Assembly: GCA_963789495.1 (NCBI GenBank)
Contig: CAWBLP010000031.1
Location: 62,001-126,000 of the forward strand
Direction of reading: 5' to 3'
DNA: 64,000 nt
From: CAWBLP01 sp963789495
GTDB taxonomy: Bacteria; Pseudomonadota; Alphaproteobacteria; Acetobacterales; Acetobacteraceae
Shown here piece by piece: positions 61,609 to 64,000 of the stretch. The notes beneath the pieces were generated by a model. That model did not search any database. It was given only the letters and a program-made list of their open reading frames with translations, and had not been told where the DNA came from. Position 1 is the first letter of the stretch. Every line of letters starts with the position of its first letter. The position numbers and the translations under genes were made by a program.

Positions 61609-64000
61609 ATGGCATTCGCGGTCGGGCAACGCGTGCAGGCTCGCGGCCTGGAGTGGGACGTGGTGGAGCTGGAGCCGTCCGGTGAGCAGCATCGCCTGCA
61701 CCTGCGCTGCACCTCCGGTGCGCTGCGCGGGCTGGAGTGGGATGTCCTGTATCCGCTTGAAGCGGTCACTGCCCTGCAGGTCGCATTTCAGCCCGAGCAT
61801 CCGACATCGCTGCCGGCTTGGCGGTTGCATCATACTGCCTGCGTGCTGGACCAGGTGCCTGGTCCGGATGCAGTGGCCGCCACACAGCCGGGCCGACTGC
61901 GGATCGAACCGTATCAGCTTGTCCCGCTGATGCGCGCCTTGGAATTGCCGCGCGTCCGGCTTCTGCTGGCCGACGATGTCGGTCTGGGCAAGACCGTGCA
62001 GGCCGGGCTGATCGTCACCGAACTGATTGCCCGACGCCAGGCACACCGCGTGCTGGTGGTGGCCCCTGCCGGTCCATTGCTGCGGCAATGGCAACAGGAA
62101 CTGCGTCAGCGCTTCGGCCTGCGGTTTGTCGCGATCACCGACGCGGCGACGTTGGAGCAACAGCGCCGCGTCCTGGAGTTCGGCGGCAACCCGTTCGATG
62201 CGGCGGCGCTCACTCTGCTGGCGCTGGATTTCGCCAAGCAGGAGCGGGTGCTGCAGGAGCTGGAGCGCTCGTCCTGGGACATCGCGATCATCGATGAGGC
62301 GCATCACTGCATCAGTGCCGGATCAGGCAGCAACCGCGAAGCAACCCAGCGTCGGCGCCTGGCGGAGGTGGTGGCACAACGCAGCGACGGTTTGCTGCTG
62401 TTGACCGCGACGCCACATGACGGGTTCGATCCGCATTTCGTCTCCCTGATCGAACTGCTGGATCCGAGCCTGGTGGACGGACGCGGCGGACTGGTCGGGT
62501 CGGCATACCGCAGACACGTGGTGCGTCGACTGAAATCGCATCTCCGCGATCCGGCGTCCGGTGCGCCGCTGTTCACCCAGCGCGTCGTGCGGCCGGTGTC
62601 GGTCGATCTGCACGACAAGGCCTATCAACCGGTACGCGCGTTTCATCAGGCTCTGACGGCACTGGTGGCGCCACGGCTGCGCCGGGTAGCGCAGGGACGC
62701 GATGAAGCGGACACGCTGGCGTTCGTCGGTCTGCTGAAACGCTCGGTTTCCACCATCGCCGCCTGTGTCGCCACGCTGCGCGTGGTGACCGAACGGTATG
62801 AAGCGGCGGCAGACGACCCGAGCCAGGCGGAAGCCTTGCGCAAGGAACGGACTGGGGCGCTGCGCCGGCATCGCCGCCGCACCTTGCGCTTCGGCACCCT
62901 GGATGCGGCGGAGGATGGCGAGGCCGAACGCCTGGAGGTAGAGCAGATTGCCGCCGACCTGCATCATCGCGACGTGGAACGGGATAACGGCCGAACCGAA
63001 GCCACGCTGCATGCGCTGCGCGCGCTGATCGCGCTGGGCGAGGTCGCGGCACGGTCGGACCCCAAATTATCCGCCCTGCTGCAGGAGGTGCGCGCGATCC
63101 GCATTGCGCATCCGCGGGCAAACATCCTGATCTACACGGAATACGCTGACAGCCAGCGCGCGGCGTTCGCCGAACTGCACGCCGCGACGGCGCGCGAGGG
63201 CACGGTGCTGACGATCGGCGGCGACGACACGGAAGCCGCCCGGGCTCATGCGGTTGAGCGCTGTTCGCAGGAAGACGGCATTATCCTGCTGAGTACCGAT
63301 TCGCTAGCGGAAGGGCTGAACCTGCAGCAGCGCTGCTGCCATCTGATCCATCTGGATCTGCCATACAATCCGAACCGGCTGGAACAGCGCAACGGCCGCA
63401 TCGATCGTTACGGCCAACGCTGCGTGCCGGACATTCGCTATCTGTATCTGGCGGGCACGTTCGAGGAACGGCTCTTGTTGCGGCTGATCGCCAAATACGA
63501 GAAGGCGCGCGCACAGCTTGCATTGATGCCTGCCACATTGGGGGTCACCGCCGATCCTGGCGCCTTCGGCTCTGGCCTGATGACCGGGTTCGCCGAACGA
63601 CAGGCGGGCCTGTTCGACGATGCGCCATCGCCCATTCGCACGCTGGACCAGGCGGCCCAGCAGAGCAATGCCGTGTCCTGGCGCGACCTGCTGCATGAAG
63701 TCGATCGCGCCTTCGCCTGGCATGATCGGCATGCGGTGCGCCATGGCTGGTTTGCCGGCCAGGGATTGAATGCCGACACCGGGCAGGTGACCGCGGCCGA
63801 TGCTGCATATCGACGCGGCGAACGGATGGTGAGTGGGATCGATCTTCCTGGTTTTGTCGCCGATGCAATCGCCGCCGAGACCGGACGCCGCACCGATCCG
63901 GAACGGCTGCAGCTGCCGGCGGACTGGACGCACGGGATGGACGACCTGCCAGGCTACGATCCTGCCACCGGACTGTTGCGCGTAACCCGATCGCACAGCC
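61609..64000 (+). CDS. Large SNF2/RapA-type helicase (truncated at window end)
   Basis: Open from ATG 61609 to the window edge (797 codons). An N-terminal roughly 110-residue domain (VGQRVQARGLEWDVVELEP, GLEWDVLYPLEAV) precedes the helicase core. Motif I is LLLADDVGLGKTVQAGLIVT, Ia VLVVAPAGPLLRQWQQELRQ, II IAIIDEAHHC, III LLLLTATPHDGF. The C-terminal lobe has STDSLAEGLNLQQRC (V) and HLDLPYNPNRLEQRNGRIDR (VI). The layout matches SNF2-type translocases of the RapA kind, including those in phage-defence systems such as DISARM (DrmD). Neighbours to the right are not visible, so the system cannot be named. Confidence 0.88.
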   Translation, partial: MAFAVGQRVQARGLEWDVVELEPSGEQHRLHLRCTSGALRGLEWDVLYPLEAVTALQVAFQPEHPTSLPAWRLHHTACVLDQVPGPDAVAATQPGRLRIEPYQLVPLMRALELPRVRLLLADDVGLGKTVQAGLIVTELIARRQAHRVLVVAPAGPLLRQWQQELRQRFGLRFVAITDAATLEQQRRVLEFGGNPFDAAALTLLALDFAKQERVLQELERSSWDIAIIDEAHHCISAGSGSNREATQRRRLAEVVAQRSDGLLLLTATPHDGFDPHFVSLIELLDPSLVDGRGGLVGSAYRRHVVRRLKSHLRDPASGAPLFTQRVVRPVSVDLHDKAYQPVRAFHQALTALVAPRLRRVAQGRDEADTLAFVGLLKRSVSTIAACVATLRVVTERYEAAADDPSQAEALRKERTGALRRHRRRTLRFGTLDAAEDGEAERLEVEQIAADLHHRDVERDNGRTEATLHALRALIALGEVAARSDPKLSALLQEVRAIRIAHPRANILIYTEYADSQRAAFAELHAATAREGTVLTIGGDDTEAARAHAVERCSQEDGIILLSTDSLAEGLNLQQRCCHLIHLDLPYNPNRLEQRNGRIDRYGQRCVPDIRYLYLAGTFEERLLLRLIAKYEKARAQLALMPATLGVTADPGAFGSGLMTGFAERQAGLFDDAPSPIRTLDQAAQQSNAVSWRDLLHEVDRAFAWHDRHAVRHGWFAGQGLNADTGQVTAADAAYRRGERMVSGIDLPGFVADAIAAETGRRTDPERLQLPADWTHGMDDLPGYDPATGLLRVTRSHS

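Overview
The window is GC-rich, densely coded DNA from an alphaproteobacterium, most likely the Rhodospirillales/Acetobacteraceae. Three things point there: the conserved run argS–SPOR–nagZ–M50 protease–scpA–scpB–tatB–tatC–serS, the kdsD–lptC–lptA–lptB–rpoN–hpf operon, and the pairing of bamE with a ubiquinol-cytochrome c chaperone and yceD. The family assignment is inference from gene content and order; no 16S gene is present.

Layout. 0-8.3 kb: truncated chemoreceptor, old-yellow-enzyme-type oxidoreductase, greB, a compositionally different P-loop kinase gene between 16-bp direct repeats, an amidohydrolase/NHL pair, and a small protein with a D-2-hydroxyacid dehydrogenase. 8.3-12.1 kb: a cluster of very small stress-type genes (glycine-zipper lipoprotein, entericidin-like, basic 45-residue protein, CsbD-like, DUF3309-like). 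It is split by two tandem, almost identical IS630-family elements whose transposase spans two frames joined at an A8 run. 12.2-14.3 kb: a frameshifted enolase-superfamily gene and an esterase. 14.7-21.5 kb: hpf, rpoN, the Lpt export genes and kdsD (LPS and Kdo synthesis), an RNase D-like gene and tRNA-Leu(CAG). 21.9-28.4 kb: an NDUFA9-like gene, galE, and an exopolysaccharide pair (Wzc-like kinase and Wza-like export lipoprotein) whose divergent promoter region holds an ISAzo13-family element. 28.6-35.4 kb: FabI-like reductase, recX, an MCP fused to PilZ, then argD and argF, both read through only after many +1 corrections. 35.4-46.8 kb: a large palindromic repeat, then the conserved housekeeping block from serS to dgt. 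47-53.4 kb: CBS/BON protein, SRAP protein, SDR, polyamine-type binding protein, bamE, Cbp3-like chaperone, yceD, an amino-acid-synthesis-family protein and an RMF-like protein. 53.5-61.5 kb: an XRE regulator next to unknown genes, HU, VOC protein, glycogen-debranching-type enzyme, TauD-like dioxygenase and a leucine-rich-repeat protein. The right edge cuts a large SNF2/RapA-type helicase that may open a defence locus.

Three cross-cutting patterns matter. First, every apparent frameshift in otherwise well-conserved genes (DUF3309, enolase-family, argD, argF, perhaps the gene at 54.9-55.7 kb) is repaired by removing one extra base, never by adding one; this argues for local sequence error or a very recent unusual process rather than ordinary decay. 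Second, short intergenic minisatellites with unrelated 15-21 bp units recur at least six times. Third, the element after argF has two arms whose internal hairpins differ in sequence but keep base pairing.
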